46,207 nucleotides of DNA from Mnemiopsis leidyi (taxonomy: Eukaryota; Ctenophora; Tentaculata; Lobata; Bolinopsidae), in the NCBI GenBank assembly GCA_000226015.1, contig JH153116.1, positions 7,483 through 53,689 of the forward strand, written 5' to 3'. The position numbers and the translations under genes are program-made. Every line of letters begins with the position of its first letter. The first letter of the stretch is position 1. The notes beneath the pieces were generated by a model. That model was given only the letters and a program-made list of their open reading frames with translations, was not told the DNA's origin and did no database searches. This document shows, in pieces, positions 29,301 through 40,580 of the stretch.

Positions 29301-32300
29301 CCAACGGCGGACGGGATACCGTGTACACTGTCTTTCCTACATTAAAGTTTGTGTTTTAAAATTTTCAGCCACAAAAATCTTGTTTTAATAAAGCGAACGG
29401 GGATAGGTTTTGGGAAGTAAGTAAGTTTCGAATAGCAGACTTGATCTAACCTCCGATGGTGGTTGTGGTCGATGTTTTAGCAGTTCCAGGAGACAGGACA
29501 TAGACCAGTGAAGCGTTGCTCGTTTTCGGATCACCCGCATTCGATTGAGTAGAACTGAAATAAATCAAGTTTACAACTTCTTAGTGTGCGCTCCGTAAGA
29601 TCAATTCAAATAGTTTTCATGTGCTCTTATTAAATGTAACAGTCAGGTGCTCACTTCGGTAGAAGAACGGAGCCACCCCCGGGAATAACAACCAAAGTCC
29701 CCTCCATTTTCCTCCCATTTGTCGGCCATACGCCGTCTTTTTTGTCCTGCTGTCGCCGTGCTTCACTCCTGCAAAACGTTGATGTTCGTCTATCATTATT
29801 TGAGATATTATTTAGCCTTAAGGCGTGGGATTCAACTTATACTTAACTCGTAAATATCTGCATTTGTACTGGATAATTTCGCGTGGTTTCTCTTTCAACA
29901 TGCATTGCATGCTCGAAATGAGGAATCCCGCGCGCACAACACATGCGCGCCAAAGTTCGCTGTAAGCCAAGCTGTCTGTAACAGAGCGTAAGTTCAGCCG
30001 GTTACGTCGAGTCGATACAACAAGCAACCTTCGGATATCAACCTGCCGCTTTCGTTAGCCAGTTGGTCTCAAAGTCATTACGAGTGGGGCACAACAACAA
30101 AACGGTTCATATCCCATGATTGCAGATAAAAAGGTCAGGTAATATTTGTAAAATCCAGTATCTAGAGGCAATTAACACGGAATATTTTGTTCCTCCTGTC
30201 TCCTCAGCTCACATTAATTACAAACGAAGGGTAGGAAGTTGACAAAATGGCGAGATCGGAGGCAAGGCAACAGCAAACTTGGATGAATGCGGAAATCTTT
30301 CAAACGGACACCCATTTCAGATTACAATAAAAGGCTGGAAACTTGCCAATCAAGGATTTAAAGTGATTCAAACTGATATGAAATTCTATGTTACCTTTCC
30401 AGAGCATCTAGTTTGAGCCGTGTAGCGGTTATTCCTTTAGATATCTTGTGGAATTGGTCCGTCATGTCGTGTAACTGTAACATTGACTCGTTCGGCTTCT
30501 CATTTTCTCCGCTCGGCACCATTTTCGGCAAGTTCCCATCCTCGTACCTGAAATTAGAGAGTAATAGTCAAATACACTTTTACGACACTTTAATCAACAA
30601 ATTCAATATTCTGATTCGTAAAAGTGAAATATTTAACAACATAGAGGGCGCAGTCTTGACCACGTAAGAAAGAAAGTTCTTTGAGTAGGATGAAATAATG
30701 TCTTTATAACGCGACACGAAGTTCTGATCTCAGCAGCTCAGCAGAATATATTTTCCTGAAAAACTCCCAAATTCCACAAATGTCAAGTACGTACCAGTCA
30801 TGTAACTGTTTGACGATTGCATAGCAGAACGGACAGATGTACTGGCTGGGGATATTGGAACTGTTAACACCGATGCAGACAGCGTGGAGCCATTGGGAAC
30901 ACTCGTCGCACTGGATCATCAGCCTATCTTCGTGTTTCGACTCGCACGTACATCGAACTGTGATTCTGGTGAGAGATCGGAATGTCATGTTTTTTCAATC
31001 ATATTTAATTTTAATAAACGCTTAAATACCCTCATGTAGCATAAAGTAGCAATTAGATTTTAGAATCTATATAACATGTACAAAGAAGTTTTGGGAATGT
31101 TGAATAGTTTAAGTTGGTATGTTTTCTTACTTGATATCTTCTTTTTCATCACATTCTTCGTCAGCGACGTTTTCTAAAAAAATGTCGATGTTAATGACTT
31201 TTCCAATTTCACAATACGAAAATCCGAACGTAGAACATTTACCTACGACTTAAGCGAGGTAAAAATGTATGAGAAGTTCAAACTTTTGCCCTCGTGGTAA
31301 TGCTTGAGGTAAAAAATGTATGAGAAGTTCAAACCTTTGCCCTCGTGGTAATGCTTGAGATAAAAAATGTATGAGAAGTTCAAACCTTTGCCCTCGTGGT
31401 AATGCTTGAGATAAAAAATGTATGAGAAGTTCAAACCTTTGCCCTCGTGGTAATGCTTGAGATGAGTCTCCAGTCTGCTCTGTTTCGGGAACGCTTTCTT
31501 GCAGATGTTACATTTGAACTCCAGGTGGTCATCAAGCGGCTCTATCGCTTTGGTAGCTTTCGGCTCGCCGTAATAGTAATATTGCTCTGAAGTAGCGGAT
31601 CGTGAGATTAAAGAAAAGATTGCAGGATTTATGCAATCAGTAGTATGAATATCTATCTAACCATATCAGAAATATTCATAATTAGTAATTGTGTATTGTG
31701 TAGCACTTATGTTAAACTTAAGCGCTTTCCGTGATACCAAAAAGGAGAACTGAAACAATCGAAACTACATACTCCTACTACGATGATCATCGTCAATGTT
31801 TGCAGCAGTAAAGGGTTCGCTGGAGCTGCGCGCCCGCTTGGAGGCCCGGGTCTCGGATATCACTGAACGTGCTAGCAGCAATCGGGGTTCCGTAACTCTC
31901 TTTCGGTCGTCTGGTATAGGGTGAATTTAAAAATAACTATTGATTACATATGAACAGTATGCAGTTACTGAAATCGAAATTTGACAGAGCGGAAAAGTTT
32001 AACTTTAAGGTAAAAATCTACATACCTTCGCCTGACTTCCTTCGCTCTTCACCGTCGGGAGATATTGTAGATTTCGATCTCGGCCTTCCCAATTTACTTC
32101 TGCGTTTGTCTGCAAAATGAGTACAAAGATAAATCTTGCGTAACCTATTTAGCTTGCTATTGAAATATGTTAAGACTTTCTGTTAAGACTTTATTTCTGT
32201 GTTAAAAATTTCTGTCAAATATTATACGTTATGAATACAGCAACAAAATGAGAAGCTGGGAACATTCAACATACCAAACGAAGAATCAAGTCCGACGATG

Positions 32301-35300
32301 TCCTTCAGACAATCCTTGCCCTTGCCCTCTAGAGTGATATCAGCAACAAGGGGTGTAGTAAGGTCGCTGTCTGCCTGCATGGGCGGTCTGGTTACCTGCT
32401 CATGGTCTTCCAAACTGACATTCTGCTCTACCTTTCCCTCGGTCTCGTCTACCTCCATAAACAGATCTGCCTCGTCGAAGTTGATGTCGAACGAACTGGG
32501 AAGACTGAGGTGCCGAGAGGGGATGACATCTTTAAACGGCGAGATAATCTCGGAGGAGGCCGATGTAAAGACCGGCTCGAATGGGTTTTCCATGTTCTCC
32601 GATTTGGGGACAACTTTTTCGGGCGTTTTGGTTTTGAGGTCGAGAGATTTAGGGGTTTCAGGCTGGGTGGGTCGAGGTGGCTGCGCCGTCTTGACGTCAG
32701 TTTGAGGCTCCTCAATTTTAGGTGATTTATCTGTAGGGGTGCTTCGGGGGGAGTTCTTGGCTGAGTTCTCTGAATTTTTCCTCGTCTTAGGTTTTTGTCC
32801 TAACAACGCGAAAGTTTGAACCTTGATTTTCCGAGTGTTGTAACCTCCCTCCGGAGTGGTTGGTACAGATTTCGACAGTCTCTGTCCCTCAGCAGCAGCA
32901 GATAACTTGATCTGAAGCGGCACGTTCTTAGCCGAACTTTCTGGATTTCCCGATTGGCCTTCATTGGATTTGGATGTTGTTCCAGTTTGGTCAGGAGGTA
33001 ACTGAGCTTGTTCTGAAGGTGCAGTAGTTTTTGGTAAGGGAGCATCGATCGGTTCCTCTTTAATGTAAGTTTTTGGTTCGACAAACAAAGGCGGATTGGT
33101 TATGGGTGGCTTCTGAGTGTTTGCTACAGTTGTCGGAGGCTCTTCGATAGATGAAGTGGATGATTTAGGAGACTTGGTCGTTGATCTAGGAGATTTAGAC
33201 GCTGGTTTTGGTGAGACAGCCTCTTTTTTGGTCGTCGGATCAGGTGGAACAGGAGAAGTTCTGCAGTAGGGCGACATTCTTGGATCTTTGTTCTGAATAT
33301 TGAACAAGGCATCACGAGAACGAGGTGACAAACTTGCGATGAAATTAGGAGAATTTCTGCCATACTGGATAAGTTGCTGCCAGTTCGTCGGACTGGGAGA
33401 TTGGCTCATTCTGCGTTGAATAAGAGGATTCTCAATCCCAACAGATCCAGGGGACTTGGTGTGTGCCGCAGAGGTTTCCGGTTGTACCGTTTGGGGAGGG
33501 GTACGGTTAGCTGCCTGTCTGGCTTGTCTTTCTAGAACGTACTGCTTCAACTTCTGTTTCAAGGGCGAGGTAGGAACTACTTTGTTCAGTGCTGGAGGTG
33601 AACTCCGCCGGTTGCTCGGCGTTGTACCGTGAATCTCGCTTATTGGAGTTCGAGGTTTGCGCTGTTGAGACGGGGTTTGTGACGGTGTTGTGGTTGTCGT
33701 GGTGAGACTCGATGGTCTGGAAGTTAACGTATCGATCGAAGGTAGAACTGTTATGGTGTTTGGTTTGGCCGGAATAGTGCACGGCACTGAAACAGTTATT
33801 TTCGGCGGGATCGTCGCCTCCCCACTTTCCAGCAGCTTTGCAGATGCTCTGCGCTCCCTTAGTGATTTCCTCACACCATCAGGTGTGGTTATGGATGCTG
33901 GAGGTAGAGAAACTGGCTCGGGATCCTTAACTTTCTGTTTTTCTTCCACCGGTTTTTCTTCCTCGGGTTGTTGCTTTACCGGCTCAGTCTTCTGCTCCAT
34001 TAGATCGTCGGGTATCGCAGAGTTTGATCCGCCGTCCAGATAGTTGGCTAGGTCTGAAATGTCAAAATTACCATCAAAGTTCGTGTCATCCGCCATCCAC
34101 AGATCGTCCGAAGTTAAGTGATCTTGAATGGCAGCACTGATCGAATCATCAGGTTTCAGATCGGACACTTGGCCGGAAACAGGCTTAGGCGACATGATCG
34201 GGGTTGGTTGGACAATCTGGTTGTTCTCCTCCGTATTGGGAACAGGGGCAGGGACACTAACAGGTTTGAACATGGCTGGGTTGTTACCAGGATGAGGATA
34301 CGAACCCATGGGTTGGGGATACCTGTAAATCTGCTGCTGCATCTCGTAACCAGGGGGTAATCTAGCAGGGTTCGTTACTTTCTGGATCTGAGCGGGCGTC
34401 ACAGGGTTGAAGTGAGGTTTGGCGATGATCTGCTGAGGTGCAGCTCCCTGACTCGGACTTGGAGCCGAGGATTTCTTGGTGCTGGCAGAACCTGGACTAC
34501 CGGGCTGGGATCCCTTCATAGGAGCTACTTTAGGAGCTCTGGGGACGGTTGGTTTGAAGGATCCATGTACCGGGTAGCTCTCTATCATTGGTCCTTGACC
34601 CTTATTTTTGTCAAGTTTCATGACAGAAAGATATGCCTGTGGCTGTTGACCGTCCGACTTTTCAGCTTTCAATGGGCTGCTGACTCCGGCAACTTCATCT
34701 GATTCCAACATGCCTCTAAACGAAGTAGGAGCTGATGGTTCAGGAGTTTTGTATCTTACTGGAGACGGCTGACCGGGACCCTTCTGTCCGGAAGCCTTCT
34801 GTTGCTGTGTCAGGTGATGGTGTCTCAGCAGGGAGGCGGTGTTAGCGTCTATAGCCTGGTTATGTAGCCTCATCTTCGACGGTGACTGAGGAGCACTTCT
34901 GTTAGTGTGGGAAGATTTTCTGCTGCGCTGTTTGTGTTGGGGGTGCATCATGTGCTGCTGGAAGAGGTGGTGTCTGTTGAGGTGAGGCGGGTACTGCTGC
35001 GCTATAAAGTTCATCTGATGGACGGGGTTAGTTATCTTAGTGTTCTGCATGTTAGGATAGAAGGGGTAGTTGACGTAGTAAGGGGGCGGTATCTGATGAG
35101 GAATGTGCTGGGTGGGTGTCGAGTGGGCACTGCTGCTCTCCTCTCCTGCTGAACTCTCACTCTCCTCCGAAATGTCGCTCTCCTTTGACTTAGTCTCGGC
35201 ACTCTAAAGAATTCGTTTGTCGTTATAGACTAGCTTCGTACGTTTCAAAAATGTCTATGTTCAATTCAAAATGTGGGTTAAAAATTACATTGACTGTTCG

Positions 35301-38300
35301 TTAAGTTTAAAAGAAATAACTCCTATATTCTTATGAACCTTTTTGGACGCTTTGGTGGTTAGGGAAACAGGAAAGTCGTAGATGTCATAACTGATCTTTT
35401 TCAGAGCTTCAGCCTGGTTCTTGCTCTTCTTGACTATTTTCCGAGCCTGTTTTGGTTCTTCTGGTCCTCTTTTCTGAGATTTCCGACCAGAGCCCTGATT
35501 GGGAATCAGATAAATGATACATCATGAGTTCAGACTTCAGTTTGTTACTTTTATCTTAATGAATGTTCAATGTTGCAGGTTGCTACTAACTCTATCAGAA
35601 CCCTTGCAATATAAATGTATGTGACTGCCTATCTATAATCAATGTAGTTACTTACGTCCGAAGGAGCTTCACGACGATTTCTTTTCTGTTTTCCTGAATC
35701 AGCCTTAGCAATGTCCAACTTTCGCGGGGGAGCCTGCGCTCCACAAACACTAAAAATTGAATATTACAGGTCATTTAGAATAGACTTAATCCTCAAACCC
35801 AATTCTTGAAATTTAGGAACGGGTGTGAATGAATTTTGAGGATAGACCTTCTGACTAGCTTAGTTAACGGTTATTGTTAAATTGTTATTTCGCATTCTAA
35901 CCGACAAAATCCGTTTTACAGCTGTTCAGTTCTCACACCAAAGAGACAAACAGATGAACAAACAAAAAGAGAAACAGAGAAGCAGAGAAACAAGCAAACA
36001 AACAAACAAACAAACAAACAGATAAACAGACAAACAGAGAAACAAAGCGACTATTACCTGACAGATGCCTGGGTAGACATAACCCCGCTAGTAACGATGT
36101 GAGCGGTAGGACTGTTTGTAGAGCGAGCTGCTGAGGGAGACATGTGACTTGAGGGTGACATGTGACTTGAGAGGGAGAGGGACTGGAACTGGGATCACCG
36201 GCTGCCTGAAAATACTGCTGTAATGTTAACATTACGTGTGTACATGCAGAGGACATGAAAATACTGCGATAATGTTATCATTACGTGTAAGCATGCACAA
36301 AACTAGTAATTTAAAATGATGCAGATTGAGCGTGTTTTTCGTACACGGGCGATCAATTACATTTATATTTGATTGACACTACCTAGTTCATTAACATAGC
36401 TGATAACACCATATAGTATAGAATGAACCATGCAAGAATACGCCGCATTTAAGTCAAAGTTCAACGATTAATAACCTTATTTTTCCTGGGTGGCGGCATG
36501 TTGCGCTGGAACTCCATAGGGAGACCCTGGACGGGGTGTCCAGCTTGAATGGGTGCTTGGACAGCAGGAGACACCACTGACGGGACAGGATGGTGTTGTG
36601 ATGACGTCACGTATTGCTGCGATGACGTCACGTATTGTTGTGATGTCACGTGAGGACCACCCGGAGAAAGGGCGACAGGGTTGAAGGAGTTGGCGCTGAC
36701 GTACTGACCGGGTATTCCCCAGACGTTTGGGTGAGAGGAAGTCTGGGATGGGGTGAAGATTTTGTTAAGATCTACCAGGTTTAATTGCCTGTTCAGACTG
36801 GCGAGACAAAAACTGCAAATCGCGCTAAGTCTTAAATTGCGAATTATTGTTTTACTGCAAAATCGTTGCAACAATACAGTTTCTGCTCTATGTGTAGCAC
36901 AAACCTAACAGTCGCTACATGCTACTTACCGGATAATAAGAGTAGGGCGGAGTTCCAAACATCCCTGGCATGTGTGGCATGTACACCGGACCAGCCGGAC
37001 CTTGCTTCAGTCCAGCCATCATGGCTGTCTGGCTGAAACCAGCTGTCTGGTAAACTACCTCCTTTACTCCTTTAGCTGCTATGAGTCTGAAGATGGATAT
37101 ACTGTAATATGTGTAATATAGAGATGTTACTTGATTGAACGTCAACGTGTCTAGGTTATTCTAATAACATTTAGTTATTTTAATAACATTAAGTTATTTT
37201 AATAACATTTCGATAACATTTCGACGTCAGAAAAGACAAACAGTTACTTTAAATAGTTTTTGTTATGAAATGCGCCGTCACTTGATTACCTAGCAGACTG
37301 ATCTCTCTGGTTTTTCTGAAGCTGACTGATGTGATCTGACATGAGATCTGACTTCAGTCCTTCCGTTCCGACTTGCTTTTCCGCTCCTTTTTGTTCCATC
37401 AACTTGTCCTGCTTTTCACCCGTTATGATAGGAATCTTGGAGTGTTCATGATGCTTGCTGCCTCGTGAACCTTTAGAGTTCACTACTGAGATCTTGCTAT
37501 CGTGATCACGTTTGTGTCTCTGAAGATAACAGTTGACTTTAGAGCAATAACTGGAGCAATGACTGGAAACGCATTATAAAAGAGAGTTAGTATAATGACT
37601 TAAAGAGAGTTAGAGTGAGGACCAGAAATTAGAAAATTGTGATAGTTCGTGTTGGAAATAGGGTTTCCTGACCTGATCCGAGCAGCCGGCATGTCCCCTC
37701 TTGGTAATCTTGGTGTCGGTGATGGGTACAGGTTCAGGCTCGGTCAGCTCCAACTTGTGTGGTTTCAGTACTGGCGTTGTGGCCATCTGGATTGTAGGAA
37801 CCTCCTTTTTGAAGTCCGCCTTTTCTTTTACCGGGGACACCTTCTTTGGCATCTCAAACTCGATGACGTCATCAATTATCAGAGTGTGAGAGGATTTATT
37901 TTCTGGTTCGTTTTTGGGGGAATTTTTCGGGTTAATTTTCGGGGAATTTTTAGGGTTCTGTTTAGGGGAGGCTTTCTTCGGTGCGTCTGTGATTTTGGGA
38001 CTGCTAGGTTTTGAGGGAGTGCTGTCTTTTCTGTTCGGACTTTCCTTCTTAGCACTTTCTTTTTTAGCAGGACTCTCTTTTTTGGGACTCTGACTCGAGA
38101 TGTTCTGTTGAGAGTCTGAGTCCGTATCCTTCTCCTTGAGAGCTATAACTCCTGGACTCGAGTCTCGTCGACTCCGTTCAGAAGATGAGTTCCTAGACTG
38201 AGCCTCACTGGAGGAGTTTCGTTTGAGACGAGCAGACACCCTTTTTGAGCGGGTACTGGGGACCTCGTCAGAGTTCCTGGCAGATAACCGTTTAGCTCGG

Positions 38301-39908
38301 CTACTGATCTCAACCACAGGGCTCTCCGGCTCGGCAGGCTCCGGCTCGGTTGCTACCTGAAACACGACACTCGTCATTTCTAAAAATAGATACCTCGTCA
38401 ACCTGACATTACTATGACACATTTCAAATTTACCCCCCATTTTAGCTTATGTGCCTTGATGCGGGGAAGGGGATGACAGGTAAAAATGACAAAGGTCTTT
38501 ACACGAGAAAGCGAAATTAAATAGTGACATATTAGACCAATAGGCAAGTATCAGACCTTGACCTATCTTCTGGCATGAACGAAGCATCATATAAGATCAT
38601 ATGACATCAGTATTTAGTACGGCATCAGTATTTAGTACGGCATCAGTAGTATTAAGTAAGAATACATGTTTATATAAGCATATTGAGCTCGCTATTGATG
38701 TGATGGTGTTAAACGAACATCGTCACATGACAACAAATTTATCTACATGTCTCAATATGTACTAACCGTGTTGCCGCCCACTGGTAACCGTATCTGAGAG
38801 AAACGCAATTTTCTCTTAAAACCATCGCTAAACAAAACTCTGTAGTACTCTGAAAAGGTGTGTCAGTTGAGAAGCGCACAATCTGACAATGAATAAGCTG
38901 ATAGGTCGGGTTAAACTCCAAATTTGTGAGCAGGCCATGAATCGGTAACACAAGAAAATGTCCCGGGATTAAACCTGCCCTATGTTCTAAATGTTCTCGT
39001 ATTACTGATGATGCCCATGTTGGAGATCATGCTGCCCGAGAACATGAAATGTCAAACTGATGAGGCAGAGAATTTCTGATCTAAATAAAAATTGGAAATA
39101 TTTCCTTGTGTTTGAAATGGTATACCGTTTCCTTCGACCGCTAAAATAGTTCCCGGATAATAATGCTTGTCAATCCACTTTGCTTCGATAGCTTGTCCAA
39201 CTTTAAACGTTACACTCTGCGATAAAAAATTAAATAAATACGTGGCAAATTGGAGATTTACAGATGTATTTAATAGTTATAAGTCATGTCAGTGAACTAT
39301 CAATAATATTATTACAACTATTAATACTATGTCCTTCTCTACAAAATAAATAAACCCATGGTCCTACCCTGCCCTGCTCCACATACACACACTGACCTTC
39401 ATATTCTGTTCCTCAGGTAGCTTATCTGCATTCTTTTTGGTCAAGGCTCGGATACGGGGGGATCTAGAGGGCAGCCATTGATCGTGTCTTTTGTGCCAGT
39501 TAAGATAGTGAATGAATAGTCGCCTGCCTTCAACTTTTAGTATTCGTGCGACATACCTGAGAAGATGGCAGCGTTAACATTTGTGGAATTCTGCATTGGT
39601 GATTGGGAACTGCTAAGGTGGGTGTACATACATTTAACATCACTTTAAATTTCATGAAATCAGGGCAGGTGCTGATACAGTTCTCAAAGAGTTGCAAATT
39701 CCAAAATTAGAAAATTGTGCGACTTTGTATCTAAACGATCGCGATGTTGTATTTATCAATTATCATTGGCACGGCAGCTGGGCCCAGGAGATTAAAAAGA
39801 TAATTCGGGTACGATTATCATCTATCATGGAGCTTACCAAGGGCTATTATCGTCTTCACGTGCTTCAATTAACTCATTTTCTACCAATTGAAGACCTGAC
39901 TTTGACAT
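26398..39908 (-). CDS. PHF20L1: PHF20/PHF20L1-like chromatin reader with tandem Tudor, AT-hook, C2H2 and PHD domains
   Basis: Twenty-seven minus-strand exons join in frame: 39838-39908, 39397-39556, 39126-39216, 38767-38849, 37673-38356, 37290-37519, 36930-37086, 36476-36742, 36058-36182, 35656-35749, 35339-35494, 32275-35203, 32026-32109, 31773-31910, 31437-31586, 31131-31173, 30795-30965, 30395-30547, 29655-29768, 29451-29554, 29163-29327, 28774-28968, 27487-27619, 27250-27367, 26943-27122, 26700-26784, 26398-26486; about 2,322 residues. Tudor 1 reads ENELIEAREDDNSPWYVARI with FIHYLNWHKRHDQWL; Tudor 2 reads VGQAIEAKWIDKHYYPGTI. Later come AT-hook-like KLGRPRSKS, C2H2 (FKCNICKKAF...HLKHYH) and PHD (RCTCESK, MIQCDECSQWLHAVCIG, ICPFC; residues about 1821-1878), then a C-terminal helix. 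This domain order is that of PHF20/PHF20L1, subunits of MOF/NSL acetyltransferase complexes that read methyl-lysine. It is twice vertebrate length because of Pro/Ser-rich linkers. Start choice between 39908 and an in-frame ATG upstream is uncertain. Confidence 0.9.
27730..27801 (-). tRNA. tRNA-Gly (anticodon UCC), copy 1
   Basis: A 72-base cloverleaf is formed including the discriminator A. The acceptor stem GCGTTGG pairs with CCAACGC, the anticodon loop is CTTCCAA, and the T arm GGGGTTCGATTCCCC is perfect. T5 (CCTTTTTA) follows on the minus strand as a Pol III terminator. It lies in an intron of the PHF20-like gene, on the same strand. Confidence 0.95.
27900..27963 (-). tRNA. tRNA-Gly (UCC), copy 2, cut by assembly gap and with damaged T arm
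   Basis: The sequence matches copy 1 up to the gap, but the T arm reads GGGGTTCGACTTCCC instead of GGGGTTCGATTCCCC, which breaks T-stem pairing, and the discriminator base is T rather than A. It may be a tRNA pseudogene. The 5' end is hidden in the N run. Confidence 0.8.
27964..28300. other. Assembly gap (337 N)
   Basis: The gap lies in the middle of the tandem tRNA array, with tRNA sequence running straight into it. Further tRNA-Gly copies are probably collapsed here. Confidence 0.99.
28372..28443 (-). tRNA. tRNA-Gly (UCC), copy 3
   Basis: It is identical to copy 1 over the mature region, with discriminator A and a following T5 run (CCTTTTTATC). The flank AATTTCCAGCTCATAAATTT is shared with copy 4, so tRNA and flank were duplicated together. 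Confidence 0.95.
28543..28614 (-). tRNA. tRNA-Gly (UCC), copy 4
   Basis: It is identical to copy 1 over the mature region with discriminator A and a T5 terminator. It sits 99 bases upstream (in the minus direction) of copy 3 and shares part of the duplicated flank. Confidence 0.95.
31257..31460 (-). repeat. 51-bp repeat spanning the donor site of the C2H2 exon in the PHF20-like gene
   Basis: The motif GAGAAGTTCAAAC (plus strand) recurs at 31271, 31322, 31373 and 31424, exactly 51 bases apart. On the minus strand each unit contains the end of the zinc-finger exon (CATTACCACGAGGGCAAAG) followed by the donor GTTTGA. In the gene's frame the unit reads LNFSYIFYLKHYHEGKG and stays open for three copies. 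Confidence 0.95.
35945..36047. repeat. AAAC-type microsatellite in an intron of the PHF20-like gene
   Basis: Imperfect AAAC/AGAC tetranucleotides run on, with a pure (CAAA)n core at about 35995-36020. It ends some ten bases inside the intron next to exon 36058-36182. Confidence 0.9.
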
Positions 39909-40580
39909 ATCATCTTCTAATGGAAAATATTGCGTGAGATACAGTATAATCATTGAAGTCTAACTCGAAATAAGACCAATGGACAACGTATAAAATTTGG
40001 AAAGAGATGGCATGATTCGAGTCGAAACATTGCAGAACGTTTAAAATTATTCTTATTTCTTCCACAAAAACAAGGGTAACTTTTTAAGTGTTAAACAACT
40101 TGTGTTTAACACGAGCTAACAGGCATATTAAATAACTCCTTCATAGTTCATATCTGATATATCGGTACAAGGTAAAAAGTCTAAAAATAACTTAATAGTC
40201 AGAAAGACCTCAGGACAGTCATCAATGTATTAACTTTCAGAAAATGGCTAGCATGATTTAAGGATGATTAACTAAGAATAGGATACAACGGTTATACACC
40301 ACGTAAAACATCATAATTCATTGACAGCGAATTTTAGAAACGTTTATGAAAGAGTAAAGTGTAGGATGTAGAAATCAGTAAACTGTTTAAACACAGAAAA
40401 CTTTATTTGACTGTCACAAAATACATATCCCCCAGGTTTTTCTGTTTCTTCTGGTTTTCAGATTTAGATTACATGATTCCTGCACAAGAAAGGAATGAGA
40501 AGGACGTCCTACTGCAGACGTCAGATCTTGGCTCCCATAACACAAAAATAACTCGAGGGTAGAGTCTCAGAGAACAATCG
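39909..40580. promoter_or_regulatory. Spacer between SNRNP27 3' end and PHF20-like start
   Basis: This 672-base AT-rich stretch must contain the 3' end of SNRNP27 and the promoter of the PHF20-like gene, both on the minus strand. I see no further exon. TTTATT/AATAAA-like words occur (for example minus-strand AATAAAG near 40408), but none can be assigned with certainty. Confidence 0.4.

Noticed and set aside
32298..35152. Several plus-strand frames of 79-135 codons
   Set aside because: They are shadows of the 2.9-kb minus-strand exon of the PHF20-like gene, with biased composition and no domain.
37501..37567. Possible Cys/His zinc-finger text HCSSYCSKVNCYLQRHKRDH
   Set aside because: Entry into this frame would need phase 2, but the preceding exon ends in phase 0. 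The acceptor at 37520 removes the Cys residues, so no finger is claimed here.
36476..37673. Apparent frame errors in two PHF20-like junctions
   Set aside because: They vanish when acceptors ATCTTCAG before AGACAC (exon starting 37519) and CATCCCAG before ACTTCC (exon starting 36742) are used; the full 27-exon sum is then divisible by three.
39565..39937. Plus-strand gene with an ATG at 39565, a 52-base GT-AG intron and an 82-codon frame
   Set aside because: The minus strand of the same bases encodes the first PHF20-like exon (residues of Tudor 1) that joins in phase to the next exon. The plus-strand protein has no family resemblance.
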